Below are positions 1 through 8,883 of a DNA stretch of 64,000 nt, one piece after another (positions within the stretch are counted from its first letter, which is position 1; each line of letters opens with the position of its first letter). The stretch is from JAIYCX01 sp964353175 (lineage in GTDB: Bacteria; Bdellovibrionota_C; UBA2361; SZUA-149; DAOLCO01): positions 1-64,000 of the forward strand of contig CAYGUX010000009.1 of the NCBI GenBank assembly GCA_964353175.1, written 5' to 3'. Below the pieces are notes generated by a model, which saw nothing but the letters and a program-made list of their open reading frames with translations, did not search any database and was not told the origin of the DNA. The position numbers and the translations under genes were made by a program.

Positions 1-362
1 CTATATATATTTGATACATGCTTAACCTACATGATTAAACTATTTAATTATGTAGGGGATAAATTAATGCCTATTTAAAAACATTAAGGCTCTCTAAAGT
101 CACCACTTACTATAACAATATCAAGACGATTTCGAGTACTAATCTATAGGTTCTTCAGCTTAATTAATTTTAATAAAATTATCACCTCCCCAAACCCCAA
201 AATTATCCACGAAGTATTCCGAGTTGATTAATGCCCATTTGGAGCATTCTTAAATAATATGGTATTCAGATTGTCCTATTAAATTAGAATAGAGCCCTTA
301 GTTAGTGTGAATGGGCAGAAGCTAACATTATTATTCAAAGTGTAAACTACAGGAAGAACAGC
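1..362. other. Intergenic region upstream of gap
   Basis: This AT-rich stretch has no credible gene in either strand. It contains one strong inverted repeat near the window edge (listed separately) and otherwise only the leader of gap. A purine-rich AGGAAG stands about seven bases before the gap ATG and is the likely ribosome binding site. No confident -35/-10 pair was found. Confidence 0.6.
26..56. repeat. 14-bp inverted repeat with a 3-base loop
   Basis: The left arm CCTACATGATTAAA (26-39) pairs with TTTAATTATGTAGG (43-56) around a CTA loop. Thirteen pairs are Watson-Crick and one is G-T. There is no T-run on either side, so it does not look like a simple intrinsic terminator. It could be an operator for a dimeric regulator, or the end of a feature outside the window. 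Confidence 0.7.
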
Positions 363-1367
363 ATGTCAGTAAGAGTAGCCATAAATGGATTCGGAAGAAT
401 TGGAAGAAATGTACTTAGAGCCCTTAATGAGCAAGGAGTAAAAGACATTGAGATTGTAGCAATCAATGACTTAACTAATGCCGATACATTAGCTCATCTT
501 CTTAAATATGACTCAGTACATGGCACACTAAAAGGCGAAGTAAGCGCTTCGAAAGATAGCATCAAAGTAAACGGCAAAACTATTAGCGTTACCTCCGAGA
601 AAGACCCCACTAAACTTCCTTGGAAAGCCAATAAGATCGACGTAGTTCTTGAATGTACAGGAATCTTCACCAAGAGAGAAGCTGCTGCAATGCACCTTGA
701 AGCAGGAGCTAGAAAAGTACTTATCTCTGCACCGGCAAATGACTCAGACATAACAATAGTTTACGGAGTTAATCATACTGACTTTAACACCAAAGAACAC
801 CATATCGTTTCCAATGGCTCATGTACTACTAACTGCCTAGCTCCAGTCGCTAAAGTACTCCTAGAGAACTTTGGAATTTCTCACGGGATGATGACTACTA
901 TTCATAGCTACACCAATGATCAACAAATCTTAGACCTTCCTCACAAAGATCTAAGAAGAGCTAGAGCAGCCGCACTATCTATGATCCCTACAACCACAGG
1001 TGCTGCAAAGGCTTTAGCTCTAGTAATCCCTTCACTTAAAGGCAAACTAGACGGAATGGCGATAAGAGTTCCAACTCCGAATGTCTCTTTGGTCGATTTT
1101 GTTTGTCAGGTGGAAAAGGATGTCACCATAGAAGATGTTAATAAAGCATTGATTGCATCCGCAGAAGGTTCTTTAAAAGGAGTTCTTTCTGTATCCCATG
1201 AACCTTTAGTAAGTTGCGACTATAATGGCAATCCAAGTTCAAGCACAGTTGACCTACTTTCAACAATGGTACTTGAGAAGAGAATGGTAAAAGTTCTATC
1301 TTGGTATGACAACGAAATGGGCTTCTCCAATAGAATGGTGGATGTTCTTGAGTTACTAGCGAAATAA
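363..1367 (+). CDS. gap: Glyceraldehyde-3-phosphate dehydrogenase, type I
   Basis: Cytoplasmic glycolytic enzyme that oxidises and phosphorylates glyceraldehyde 3-phosphate to 1,3-bisphosphoglycerate. The Rossmann motif NGFGRIG lies at residues 8-14. An Asp (residue 36, in AINDL) ends the second strand, which usually goes with NAD preference. The catalytic Cys154 is in SCTTNCLAP and the general-base His181 follows. The length of 334 residues is normal for the family. The ATG start follows an AGGAAG ribosome binding site. tpiA starts 15 bases after the stop, so the two are probably cotranscribed. The usual gap-pgk-tpiA order lacks pgk here. Confidence 0.97.
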   Translation: MSVRVAINGFGRIGRNVLRALNEQGVKDIEIVAINDLTNADTLAHLLKYDSVHGTLKGEVSASKDSIKVNGKTISVTSEKDPTKLPWKANKIDVVLECTGIFTKREAAAMHLEAGARKVLISAPANDSDITIVYGVNHTDFNTKEHHIVSNGSCTTNCLAPVAKVLLENFGISHGMMTTIHSYTNDQQILDLPHKDLRRARAAALSMIPTTTGAAKALALVIPSLKGKLDGMAIRVPTPNVSLVDFVCQVEKDVTIEDVNKALIASAEGSLKGVLSVSHEPLVSCDYNGNPSSSTVDLLSTMVLEKRMVKVLSWYDNEMGFSNRMVDVLELLAK

Positions 1368-1382
1368 GTTAAAGATACGAAC

Positions 1383-2129
1383 ATGAAAAGAGAGTCAATT
1401 TTTTTAGGAAATTGGAAAATGAATTTCTTAGAGGAGGAGGTTGTAAACTTCTTTAAGGAATTCACTCTCTCACCAGCTAGTGCGCTCGTAGGCTTTGCGG
1501 TACCCGCGCCCTATCTAAAACTCGCTTCAGTATTAACACGAAACTCAAATATTCATATTGGCGCGGAGAACTGTCATTGGGAAGAGTTTGGCGCTTATAC
1601 AGGTGAACTCTCTACGGCCATGCTAAAAGACTGTGGTGCAAAATTCACCCTAATAGGGCATTCTGAGAGAAGGCAATACTTTGGCGAATCAGATGAGACT
1701 GTAAACAAACGTACTAAACGTGCTCTTAAAGAAAATTTGATTGCAGTTACATGTATAGGAGAAACCAAGGAAGAGTACCAATCGGGAGATAGGACTAAAG
1801 TATTAAGCAGACAGATCAAAACTGGCCTTGGTAATCTAGGGAATATTAATCTAGAGAATCTTATACTCGCCTACGAACCCGTCTGGGCAATTGGAACTGG
1901 CTTGTCAGCGACACCAGAGGAAGCAGATAGCGCGCATCAACATATTCGTAAAGAACTTATAACTCTATTCCCAGAAGCTGGTCACACAATCCCCATCCTA
2001 TATGGTGGCTCAGTTAATTCCAAGAACTCTAAAGAACTTCTATCGATTGAAAGCATAAACGGATTTCTCGTAGGGGGAGCTAGCCTAAAGGTCGCAGAGT
2101 TTACCGCCTTAATTCAAAATGCGATCTAG
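1383..2129 (+). CDS. tpiA: Triosephosphate isomerase
   Basis: Interconverts dihydroxyacetone phosphate and glyceraldehyde 3-phosphate in the cytoplasm. All active-site signatures are present: Lys12 in GNWKMN, His93 in IGHSERR, and Glu165 in AYEPVWAIGTG. The phosphate-binding GGS loop (YGGSVN) and GGAS lie near the C-terminus. The length of 248 residues is typical. It is the second gene of a gap-tpiA pair and converges on the lipid-kinase-like gene, with only 18 bases between them and no clear terminator hairpin. Confidence 0.97.
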   Translation: MKRESIFLGNWKMNFLEEEVVNFFKEFTLSPASALVGFAVPAPYLKLASVLTRNSNIHIGAENCHWEEFGAYTGELSTAMLKDCGAKFTLIGHSERRQYFGESDETVNKRTKRALKENLIAVTCIGETKEEYQSGDRTKVLSRQIKTGLGNLGNINLENLILAYEPVWAIGTGLSATPEEADSAHQHIRKELITLFPEAGHTIPILYGGSVNSKNSKELLSIESINGFLVGGASLKVAEFTALIQNAI

Positions 2130-2147
2130 ACCGTTTTAATTAACCTC

Positions 2148-2987
2148 TTAATAAAATAAAACTCTCTCAGTTGAGATTTCAATTCTCAACTCGCCCTGTG
2201 AGTCTCTCGCTTCTCCATCAATCTGAAACTTGAGTGACTCCTTATCACAACTTTCAATTATGATTGATTTAGATTTGATTTCATTAAAACTTCTATTTAG
2301 TCCTAGCTTCAGAAATATTAACTTAATACCATTACTTAAATAAGAACCTAAAAAGCTTCTTATTAAAAAATAATCTTCACTTGAATCCGCATTTGGCAAT
2401 GGTGATATTCCTCCACCATAGAATGAAGAATTAGAAACAATCGTTGTCCCCCTTATGACATCTACATTATCGAGAAGTATTAACCTATAAAGAATAGAAG
2501 GTCTTAAGATAGATGCGAAGATTCCTTTTGCATACAATAGATCTGAGCTATAGGTCTTTCTGTGATTTTCAACCCAATGCACAACCTCTGCATCAAAGCC
2601 TACTGAACACATTAAAAAAAATGGTTCCTCATTTGCTTTTCCAAAAAAATGTTGGGATGGTGAATTTCGCTTTACTCTCTTATATAATTCAGAAACATTA
2701 GGAGAGACTTTAAATTGTTGGGCAATCAAACTCTCATTTCCGGCGGGGAAAAGAATACATGAAATTTGTAACTTTGCTAAAAGTGGTAAATATGGCCTAA
2801 GAGTTCCATCACCCCCTACCACAATCAGCCCCTTAAGTTCTCCTCCGAAATCTTCATGGATAGCATCTTTGAGAGATTCAAATAGAGACACTTCCTCGCC
2901 ATTTAGAGTGAAATAGTCGGAGATCTGTTCTGCATAACTCTTAGCCAATCCACGACCAGAGATAGGATTATACAAAACTCCATACAT
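2148..2987 (-). CDS. Diacylglycerol/sphingosine-kinase family lipid kinase
   Basis: Probable ATP-dependent lipid kinase of the DagK/LCB5/YegS family. The nucleotide-binding GGDGT loop is at about residues 58-62. PAGNESLIA, at about 81-89, stands where the family has a G-T-x-N-D-x-A motif. SVGFDAEVV and a C-terminal beta-rich half ending in an IDGEA motif are also family features. 279 residues is slightly short for YegS-type kinases. It lies last in a minus-strand run behind the cystathionine beta-synthase gene, 15 bases away. The substrate lipid cannot be told from sequence. A polyprenol or diacylglycerol is plausible. Confidence 0.8.
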   Translation of the reverse strand: MYGVLYNPISGRGLAKSYAEQISDYFTLNGEEVSLFESLKDAIHEDFGGELKGLIVVGGDGTLRPYLPLLAKLQISCILFPAGNESLIAQQFKVSPNVSELYKRVKRNSPSQHFFGKANEEPFFLMCSVGFDAEVVHWVENHRKTYSSDLLYAKGIFASILRPSILYRLILLDNVDVIRGTTIVSNSSFYGGGISPLPNADSSEDYFLIRSFLGSYLSNGIKLIFLKLGLNRSFNEIKSKSIIIESCDKESLKFQIDGEARDSQGELRIEISTERVLFY

Positions 2988-3002
2988 ACTAAACTCTGAA
3001 CA

Positions 3003-4406
3003 TTAACTGCGGCTTAAATATCGGATAACATCTATCCGAGAGACGATACCTGCGATCTCACCTTTGTCATTCACAGCTAGGACTACGTTATTGGCTTCTA
3101 AGTTGGATTCGATTGTTGCAACATCCTGATCCAAAGTTGCCAAACCTAATACTGGTTTAGACACATCAATGGCTAAACTATCTTTAGTTTTTTCACCAAA
3201 CAACAAGGCTTCTAATAAATCACTTTCATGTATTATCCGATACCCATCAGTATTTTCTAACTTCACAGGAACCTGAGAGATCCCCTTCTCTAGCAATATG
3301 TCTGTCAATTGCCCAATCGTATTTTGAGGTGTGGCAAAAACAACTTCCGAGCCTTTAAATTTAATAACATCCCCGATGCTCACATCCCTAAGCTCTAAAC
3401 CTAAGGTACCAAAGCCATTATTTTTCATCCAATCATCATTGTAAAGCTTTGAAAGATATCGATTACCTGAATCGCAAAGTAGAAACATCACATTTTTATC
3501 TGGGCCTATCTCTTTTGCTACATCCAATGCAACGGCCAAACCTGCCCCTGAAGTCTCACCTACATATAAGCCGTATTGCCTAGCAAGTTGTCTCGCATAG
3601 AAAAACGCCTGCTTATCTGTCACAGTCCTTACTTCATCTACAACGGAAAGATCAAGACAACCTGGTAAAAAATCATTCCCTATCCCTTCCATCTTCCAAG
3701 CTTTCTTCTCAGATTTATTCTTTTTATAATAAATCTCACCATAAGAACTACCCAAAGGGTCCATCAAAATGATCTTTACTTCCTTTCCGGCCTTCTTAGC
3801 TTGCTCCTTTAAGTACTTCCCAATCCCGGAGATAGAACCACCGGATCCCGCACCTGCAATAAACACATCTATTTCGCCATTGGTCTGTTCCCATATCTCA
3901 GGTCCCGTAGATTCATAATGCGCCTTGACGTTATTGAGATTATAAAACTGATTGATTAAGGCTGAATTGGGTGTTTCTGCTACGACTCTTTTGGCAACTT
4001 CTTTCCAACTATCAGGATGATCGTCAGGAATGTTTGTAGGCACAGTAATCACCTGACTACCATAAGCCTTCAGCATATTAATTTTTTCGGTACTAAATTT
4101 ATCTGGCATCGTAAATACAGACTTATACCCCTTTATCGCACAGATCATTGCTATAGCTAAGCCTGTATTGCCTGCGGTAGCCTCCACGACTGTTCCACCT
4201 GGCTTGAGTTGTCCACTTGCTTCTAACTCTTCAATCATCTTCAAAGCCATGCGATCCTTTAAAGAACCACTTGGATTTAGATATTCAGCCTTCATTAAAA
4301 TCTTTGCTGACTTAGAATTTTTCTGGTCTTTCCCATATTCAAATACAGGCGTATTACCGATACTTGCCAATACATTCTTAGATAGTAAATTTTTTGAGCC
4401 ACTCAT
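3003..4406 (-). CDS. Cystathionine beta-synthase with C-terminal CBS pair
   Basis: PLP-dependent fold-type II enzyme that condenses serine (or O-acetylserine) with homocysteine. Lys50 in NPSGSLKDR is the Schiff-base lysine. EATAGNTG holds the substrate loop and GAGSGGSISG the phosphate-binding glycine loop. The catalytic domain spans about residues 1-330. Two CBS motifs, likely for adenosyl ligands, occupy about 340-467. No heme-binding N-terminal extension is present, as is usual in bacteria. A cysteine synthase role is a less likely alternative, because CysK lacks the CBS pair. Its start overlaps the upstream gene by four bases, implying translational coupling. Confidence 0.9.
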   Translation of the reverse strand: MSGSKNLLSKNVLASIGNTPVFEYGKDQKNSKSAKILMKAEYLNPSGSLKDRMALKMIEELEASGQLKPGGTVVEATAGNTGLAIAMICAIKGYKSVFTMPDKFSTEKINMLKAYGSQVITVPTNIPDDHPDSWKEVAKRVVAETPNSALINQFYNLNNVKAHYESTGPEIWEQTNGEIDVFIAGAGSGGSISGIGKYLKEQAKKAGKEVKIILMDPLGSSYGEIYYKKNKSEKKAWKMEGIGNDFLPGCLDLSVVDEVRTVTDKQAFFYARQLARQYGLYVGETSGAGLAVALDVAKEIGPDKNVMFLLCDSGNRYLSKLYNDDWMKNNGFGTLGLELRDVSIGDVIKFKGSEVVFATPQNTIGQLTDILLEKGISQVPVKLENTDGYRIIHESDLLEALLFGEKTKDSLAIDVSKPVLGLATLDQDVATIESNLEANNVVLAVNDKGEIAGIVSRIDVIRYLSRS

Positions 4407-4786
4407 AATGCTTTCTCCGCTCTTGGATTAAATTTAAATTCCCACAAATTATAGTCATACCCTTCACCGAAATCGACAAAAAATATTTCAGAATAATTCA
4501 TCTCAATGACGATACTTCCTGCGTACCTATTAATCCTAATATCTTCTGGATCAGCCGGAATATCTAATTTCTGGATAGCCTTGCTTAAAACTCTAATAAT
4601 TTCCCCATCTTTAAATTCGTTAGCTTTTTCAGCTTGAGAATCCATTAGCCCCTGTAATTCATAGTAGGAATAATAAAATGGGATGACTTGAGAACTAGTA
4701 TAAACGCCGCTTAAAACTAGTAAAATGAATAACAATATTCCGATATTGCTCATGCCATTTTGTGTTTTCATATATTTTTTACTCAT
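4403..4786 (-). CDS. DUF4845-like small membrane protein
   Basis: Starting at the internal ATG at 4786 gives a 127-residue protein. A further ATG at 4771, or the upstream one at 4855, is also possible, and none has a clear ribosome binding site. The sequence begins with a charged stretch, then GMSNIGILLFILLVLSG, a pseudopilin-like single membrane helix. A soluble domain with a long helix and beta strands follows. The layout resembles DUF4845 proteins, whose function is unknown; this is my reading, not a database match. It overlaps the cystathionine beta-synthase start by four bases, so the two are coexpressed. Confidence 0.65.
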   Translation of the reverse strand: MSKKYMKTQNGMSNIGILLFILLVLSGVYTSSQVIPFYYSYYELQGLMDSQAEKANEFKDGEIIRVLSKAIQKLDIPADPEDIRINRYAGSIVIEMNYSEIFFVDFGEGYDYNLWEFKFNPRAEKAL

Positions 4787-4855
4787 TGTAGTATAATATA
4801 CTGACATTCTACTATTAAGAACCAACAAAGTCTCATAATTACTAATTAAATCCAA

Positions 4856-5233
4856 ATGGGCAAAAGAAAAAAGACTTCTATTTACTATACCCTTATGATA
4901 CCAGGCATATTTATGGCGGTACTGGGATTTGGCAATGTGCTTTTAGGTACATTTAAGTATCAACAGTACCAAGAAGTACTGATAGAAGACAAGCTCGAAT
5001 ATAATCAGGAGCAAACGCTTACGAATGAATATGAACGACTATCCCCACTACAAAGACTTAAAACGACCGATAAAAAAGTTTCTAGAGATATTGCGATATT
5101 AAAGAAAGCAGAAGCTAGAAGAGATTTGTATAGCTTAGTGATTTATGGTGGCAAAGTTTTTCTATTAATCAGCGCCCTGCTATTAATTGCAGCGATAATT
5201 AGGAAATACTACGAAACAAATAAAATCACTTAA
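4856..5233 (+). CDS. Hypothetical two-helix membrane protein
   Basis: A 125-residue protein with a hydrophobic helix at about residues 11-31 and another at about 98-115. They are separated by a charged, probably coiled-coil segment rich in Glu and Lys. It is divergent from the DUF4845-like gene, the two possible starts being almost adjacent. No ribosome binding site is visible before its ATG, so the gene may be leaderless or start elsewhere. Homology was not recognised. Confidence 0.55.
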   Translation: MGKRKKTSIYYTLMIPGIFMAVLGFGNVLLGTFKYQQYQEVLIEDKLEYNQEQTLTNEYERLSPLQRLKTTDKKVSRDIAILKKAEARRDLYSLVIYGGKVFLLISALLLIAAIIRKYYETNKIT

Positions 5234-5293
5234 AGTCCACTTCATTTTAAAGTAAATCTATTTGTTCTCGAAAAGGCTAGCTAGCAAGACCAA

Positions 5294-6493
5294 TCATGCT
5301 AGAACCTTAAAACCATAATTAGCCTCCAGCTCACTTTTTTCACTATGTCGAGACAGGGCACCTTCAATTATTCTATCAAGAATATCACTAAATAGTAGTT
5401 GAGGCGTGCTTTTATCCCATAGATAGAAAGATAAAGAACCTGGCATTGGATTAAGTTCATTAAAGAACAACTTCTCGCTTTCAAGATCTATCGTGAAGTC
5501 AAAACGCACTACGCCGGAACAAGTTAAAGCCTGATAAGCTTGAAGCGCATAAGCAAGGACACTATTTTTATACTCAGGGGATAAGTCCTGTGGATCAATG
5601 ATTCTTGTTAAATCTGCCATCCCACCTGAACTACTTGAAGTCTTAGAACCAGCCTTACCTTTTCCACCTCGCATATACTTATCTTCATAAGACAAATAGT
5701 CCCCATCTGTGACGGGAATTTCCACTACAGAGGCTATTGGCTCGCCCTCACCCTCGATAACAGAAACATTCACTTCCATTAGTTTACTAACGCATGGCTC
5801 TACAATCGCTGAAGAATCATATTTAAAGACTTTCATTAGTCCTGCCATTAACTCAGCCCTACTATCAGCCCGACTCACTCCAACACTTGATCCTAAGTGT
5901 ACAGGCTTAACAAATAGAGGATACCTTGTAAGTCCTTCCGTCTCTTCTACTAACTTAATCGCATCATCCGCAGAACGTCTAAAGCTAGATTTTCTAACTA
6001 TCGCAGAAGGTAGAGCTGGAATCCCAAATCCTTCTAAATACTTTTTAGTCGCATATTTATCCATCGCTAGGGCCGATGAAAGGACTCTTGCGCCAGAATA
6101 AGCCACATCAGACATTTCAAATAAGCCTTGGATACAACCATCTTCCCCATACTGACCATGAAAAATTGGCACAAAAACATCAATCTCTACTTTTTCAGAA
6201 CTTCTTCCCAAGATGCCATTTTTAACCTTAAACAAACCACCATCCTTAGGCTCTGGCACAAATTGCACTCTTTGAACTTGCTTAAAATTAGAGGGCAAGT
6301 TTTTATAAAATTCTCGTTTTCTCAATGCATCGCCCAAGAACCAAGAACCGTCTTGAGAAATATAGACTGCATAAACTTCGTACTTCAAGGGATCCAAAGC
6401 TTCCATAGCTTGTATCGCTGAAATTACAGAGATCTCATGTTCTAAAGATCTACCACCAAAGATGACTGCTACATTTATTCTTTTTGTGCTCAT
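5294..6493 (-). CDS. ddl: D-alanine--D-alanine ligase
   Basis: ATP-grasp ligase that makes the D-Ala-D-Ala dipeptide for peptidoglycan. Near the start are FGGRSLEHEISV (residues 12-23), then the ATP-grasp loop KPVHLGSSVGVSR (196-208) and the metal-binding NELNPMPGS (345-353). A Tyr follows Lys in EDKY (residue 273), where Ddl enzymes carry the Tyr associated with D-Ala as second substrate. The omega loop contains an unusual Gly/Ser/Lys-rich stretch at about 276-291. At 399 residues it is longer than DdlB. It sits two bases from murF, with the hydrolase and binding protein further upstream in the same run. Confidence 0.92.
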   Translation of the reverse strand: MSTKRINVAVIFGGRSLEHEISVISAIQAMEALDPLKYEVYAVYISQDGSWFLGDALRKREFYKNLPSNFKQVQRVQFVPEPKDGGLFKVKNGILGRSSEKVEIDVFVPIFHGQYGEDGCIQGLFEMSDVAYSGARVLSSALAMDKYATKKYLEGFGIPALPSAIVRKSSFRRSADDAIKLVEETEGLTRYPLFVKPVHLGSSVGVSRADSRAELMAGLMKVFKYDSSAIVEPCVSKLMEVNVSVIEGEGEPIASVVEIPVTDGDYLSYEDKYMRGGKGKAGSKTSSSSGGMADLTRIIDPQDLSPEYKNSVLAYALQAYQALTCSGVVRFDFTIDLESEKLFFNELNPMPGSLSFYLWDKSTPQLLFSDILDRIIEGALSRHSEKSELEANYGFKVLA

Positions 6494-6495
6494 AT

Positions 6496-8103
6496 TTAAA
6501 AAATCTCTTTAAATTCTTGTAAATCAGGAAGATCATTTTCCAAAAGTAAAACATCCCCCTCTGCCTGAATAGTTTTATAAAATCCCAAGGCCTCATCCCG
6601 CGTCATAAACCATTTTATCTGGTCTTGAGGATACTTAATCTCCGCCAAACCGTCAAAATATGCCTGTTTATTCACTTCGTTCACAATGATAATCAAATCA
6701 CAAATAGTGCCAGCATATTTAGCAATTTCATTATTCTCATGATACAATTTATCCCCTAGCTCAATCATCCCAGGAGTAATCAAAACCTTACGCGCACCTG
6801 GTAGATCATTTAATACCTCTAATGCAGACCTGAACCCTACTGGATTAGAGTTATATGCATCGTTAATTTGTATATAAGACCTGTAATCCTTTACCTCCAA
6901 TCTATTACTGACTGGTTTTATTTCACGCAAGGAAGCTAAAATAAGCTCTGGAGACACTCCTTTAGTGACCAATAGAGAAAAACATGCACAAATATTGGAT
7001 AACGCACTTTTGCCATGCATTTTTGTATGGCCTGAATATTTATTCCCACTATGCTCTAAACTAAAGCTAGTTCCGGTACGTTCAGATTTTATCTCGCTAA
7101 TAAAAACATCTAATTTACCCAAACTAGGGTCCAATCCATAAAGTAAGGTAGTTGCCTTAGGATACTCCATGGCCATTCTTCTAGCCCCTGGATTATCTCC
7201 ATTTACAATAAGTATTCCATCTTGGGGTACGGCTTGAGCCAATTCACTTTTAGCTTTATATACCTGCTCCTCACTACCAAACCTCTCAAGATGGACTAGG
7301 TGCACAGCCGTTACTATTCCTGCATCAACAGGAGTGAGATCACACAATCTCTTTATTGATCCTTCCTTATACGCCCCCATCTCAATCACAGCATACTTAT
7401 GCTGATCTTTTAATCTCTCTCTAATCTGCCTTGTAATACCCATCGGAGTATTAACTCCCTCAGATGGCCAAAAAGTAGAACCAACACATAGGCTCATCAT
7501 TTCACCAAGTAAGTTTTTAACGCTACTCTTACCGAAACTTCCTGTTATTCCGACCGTAAATGGGTCTATTTTTATAAATTTTTCATGCGCCTCATTTAAA
7601 TACTTTTTTTGCAGGCTTCTTTCTTTGGGAGACAATATCAAAACAGATGCAGCTAATAATAGAGGTGGGGATTGAGTTAAAAAAATTAAGGTGCATGTTT
7701 TAGCGAGAGCTCCAAGCTCCAAAAGATTCGGGAAAATGGCCACGCTCAATATCGCGGTTAATCCTACAGCTAAAAGAAAAATAGCCTGACTCCGCTTCGT
7801 CATCACAAGCTTTTTCTTTCCAAGACATCTGGGATCTGGCTCATAAAAAGCTAAAAAGACAAATAGTAAACCTTGCAAACAGGGAACTAAATACTCATAC
7901 CCAATCATGACAATTGCAATAAAGCTAATTAAACTAACTAAAAAACCTCGAGTATCCACGGCTCGATTAGAAGCTATCCAAGAAAAGAATCTAAGGACAT
8001 TATAATCCTCTTGTTGAAGATATCTTAGATACCTCAAGGATCTCTTAAGCATAAAAAAGAATAATCCTACCAATAATATTATAGTGCTTAATTCTATTTC
8101 CAT
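6496..8103 (-). CDS. murF: Membrane-fused Mur ligase, MurF-like
   Basis: Probable UDP-MurNAc-tripeptide:D-Ala-D-Ala ligase. Residues 1 to about 158 form four or five hydrophobic segments. After them comes the Mur ligase core: ATP loop GITGSFGKSS (185-194), then EMGAY, a VHLVHLERFGS segment and the C-terminal domain with DAYNSNPVGFRSAL. Canonical MurF has a soluble N-terminal UDP-binding domain, which is replaced here by the membrane segment. The loop has GKSS rather than the more usual GKTT. It lies one base from the hydrolase and two from ddl, so the three are surely cotranscribed. It would act at the inner face of the cytoplasmic membrane. Confidence 0.82.
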   Translation of the reverse strand: MEIELSTIILLVGLFFFMLKRSLRYLRYLQQEDYNVLRFFSWIASNRAVDTRGFLVSLISFIAIVMIGYEYLVPCLQGLLFVFLAFYEPDPRCLGKKKLVMTKRSQAIFLLAVGLTAILSVAIFPNLLELGALAKTCTLIFLTQSPPLLLAASVLILSPKERSLQKKYLNEAHEKFIKIDPFTVGITGSFGKSSVKNLLGEMMSLCVGSTFWPSEGVNTPMGITRQIRERLKDQHKYAVIEMGAYKEGSIKRLCDLTPVDAGIVTAVHLVHLERFGSEEQVYKAKSELAQAVPQDGILIVNGDNPGARRMAMEYPKATTLLYGLDPSLGKLDVFISEIKSERTGTSFSLEHSGNKYSGHTKMHGKSALSNICACFSLLVTKGVSPELILASLREIKPVSNRLEVKDYRSYIQINDAYNSNPVGFRSALEVLNDLPGARKVLITPGMIELGDKLYHENNEIAKYAGTICDLIIIVNEVNKQAYFDGLAEIKYPQDQIKWFMTRDEALGFYKTIQAEGDVLLLENDLPDLQEFKEIF

Positions 8104-8104
8104 C

Positions 8105-8878
8105 TTAAGCTATAAACTCCTTGATATACCGGTATAATAAACTAATGCCTGGGCCAATATAGGGAAAGTGCCCTTGCGACGGGAGAACGATTAATTTAGA
8201 ATCCCTTATAAGTTCATTCATTCTACTTGCAACCTGAACAGGACTCTCATCATCGTCTGCCCCCCAAATTAATAAAGTAGGGGCTTTAATAATTTTAAGT
8301 TCGCTCTCAAGCTCCTCATTTACAGTTTTTACGAATGTTTTAGTCATAGGGCCAGCACTTAAATAATCCCTGGAAGCAAATTTAGGGATATACCAATTTT
8401 GGTAAATCTTCATACCGAAACTGGTATTCTTAAATCTTATTAGACTCCTAAGCGAAGAAAGAAAATAATTTCTAATTTGTTTTTTTAACGTAGGCTTAGG
8501 GCGCAATCCAGAAGCTCCTATTAGTACGATCTTATCTATGTATTCTGGGTATAAAGAACTAAATTTTATTATAGTTTTTCCACCAAAACTATGACCAACG
8601 AATATAGCTTTTTCAATTCCCTTAGTATCTAGAAACTTCTTCAGACTATACGCAAACTCCTTCATTCCCCAAACACTATCTGGCACAGTAGATAAGCCAT
8701 GCCCAGGCAAGTCGATTGCATAAACCCTCCCAATAGAAGATAAAAGTTCTGAGAGAGGTTCAATATGATGGAGGCTTGTTTTCCACCCGTGAACCACAAC
8801 AATGTTAGTCCCGCTTAAATTCTCATCACCATAACACTTGGAATGAATTGAAATATTCTGTGGTAAAGTTTCGCTCAT
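8105..8878 (-). CDS. Alpha/beta hydrolase
   Basis: A 257-residue alpha/beta-fold hydrolase. The oxyanion region is VVHGW (28-32) and the nucleophile elbow GHSFGG puts Ser97 as the catalytic serine. An acid residue in LLIWGADDDESP and the His of QGHFPYI complete the triad. There is no signal peptide, so it is probably cytoplasmic. It sits between the binding protein and the MurF-like ligase with 1-5 base gaps. The substrate is unknown. The context suggests a role linked to cell-wall precursors, but that is inference. Confidence 0.85.
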   Translation of the reverse strand: MSETLPQNISIHSKCYGDENLSGTNIVVVHGWKTSLHHIEPLSELLSSIGRVYAIDLPGHGLSTVPDSVWGMKEFAYSLKKFLDTKGIEKAIFVGHSFGGKTIIKFSSLYPEYIDKIVLIGASGLRPKPTLKKQIRNYFLSSLRSLIRFKNTSFGMKIYQNWYIPKFASRDYLSAGPMTKTFVKTVNEELESELKIIKAPTLLIWGADDDESPVQVASRMNELIRDSKLIVLPSQGHFPYIGPGISLLYRYIKEFIA

Positions 8879-8883
8879 TGTAC

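Noticed and set aside
5709..6421. Long plus-strand ORFs opposite ddl
   Set aside because: Shadows of a gene with clear motifs on the other strand.
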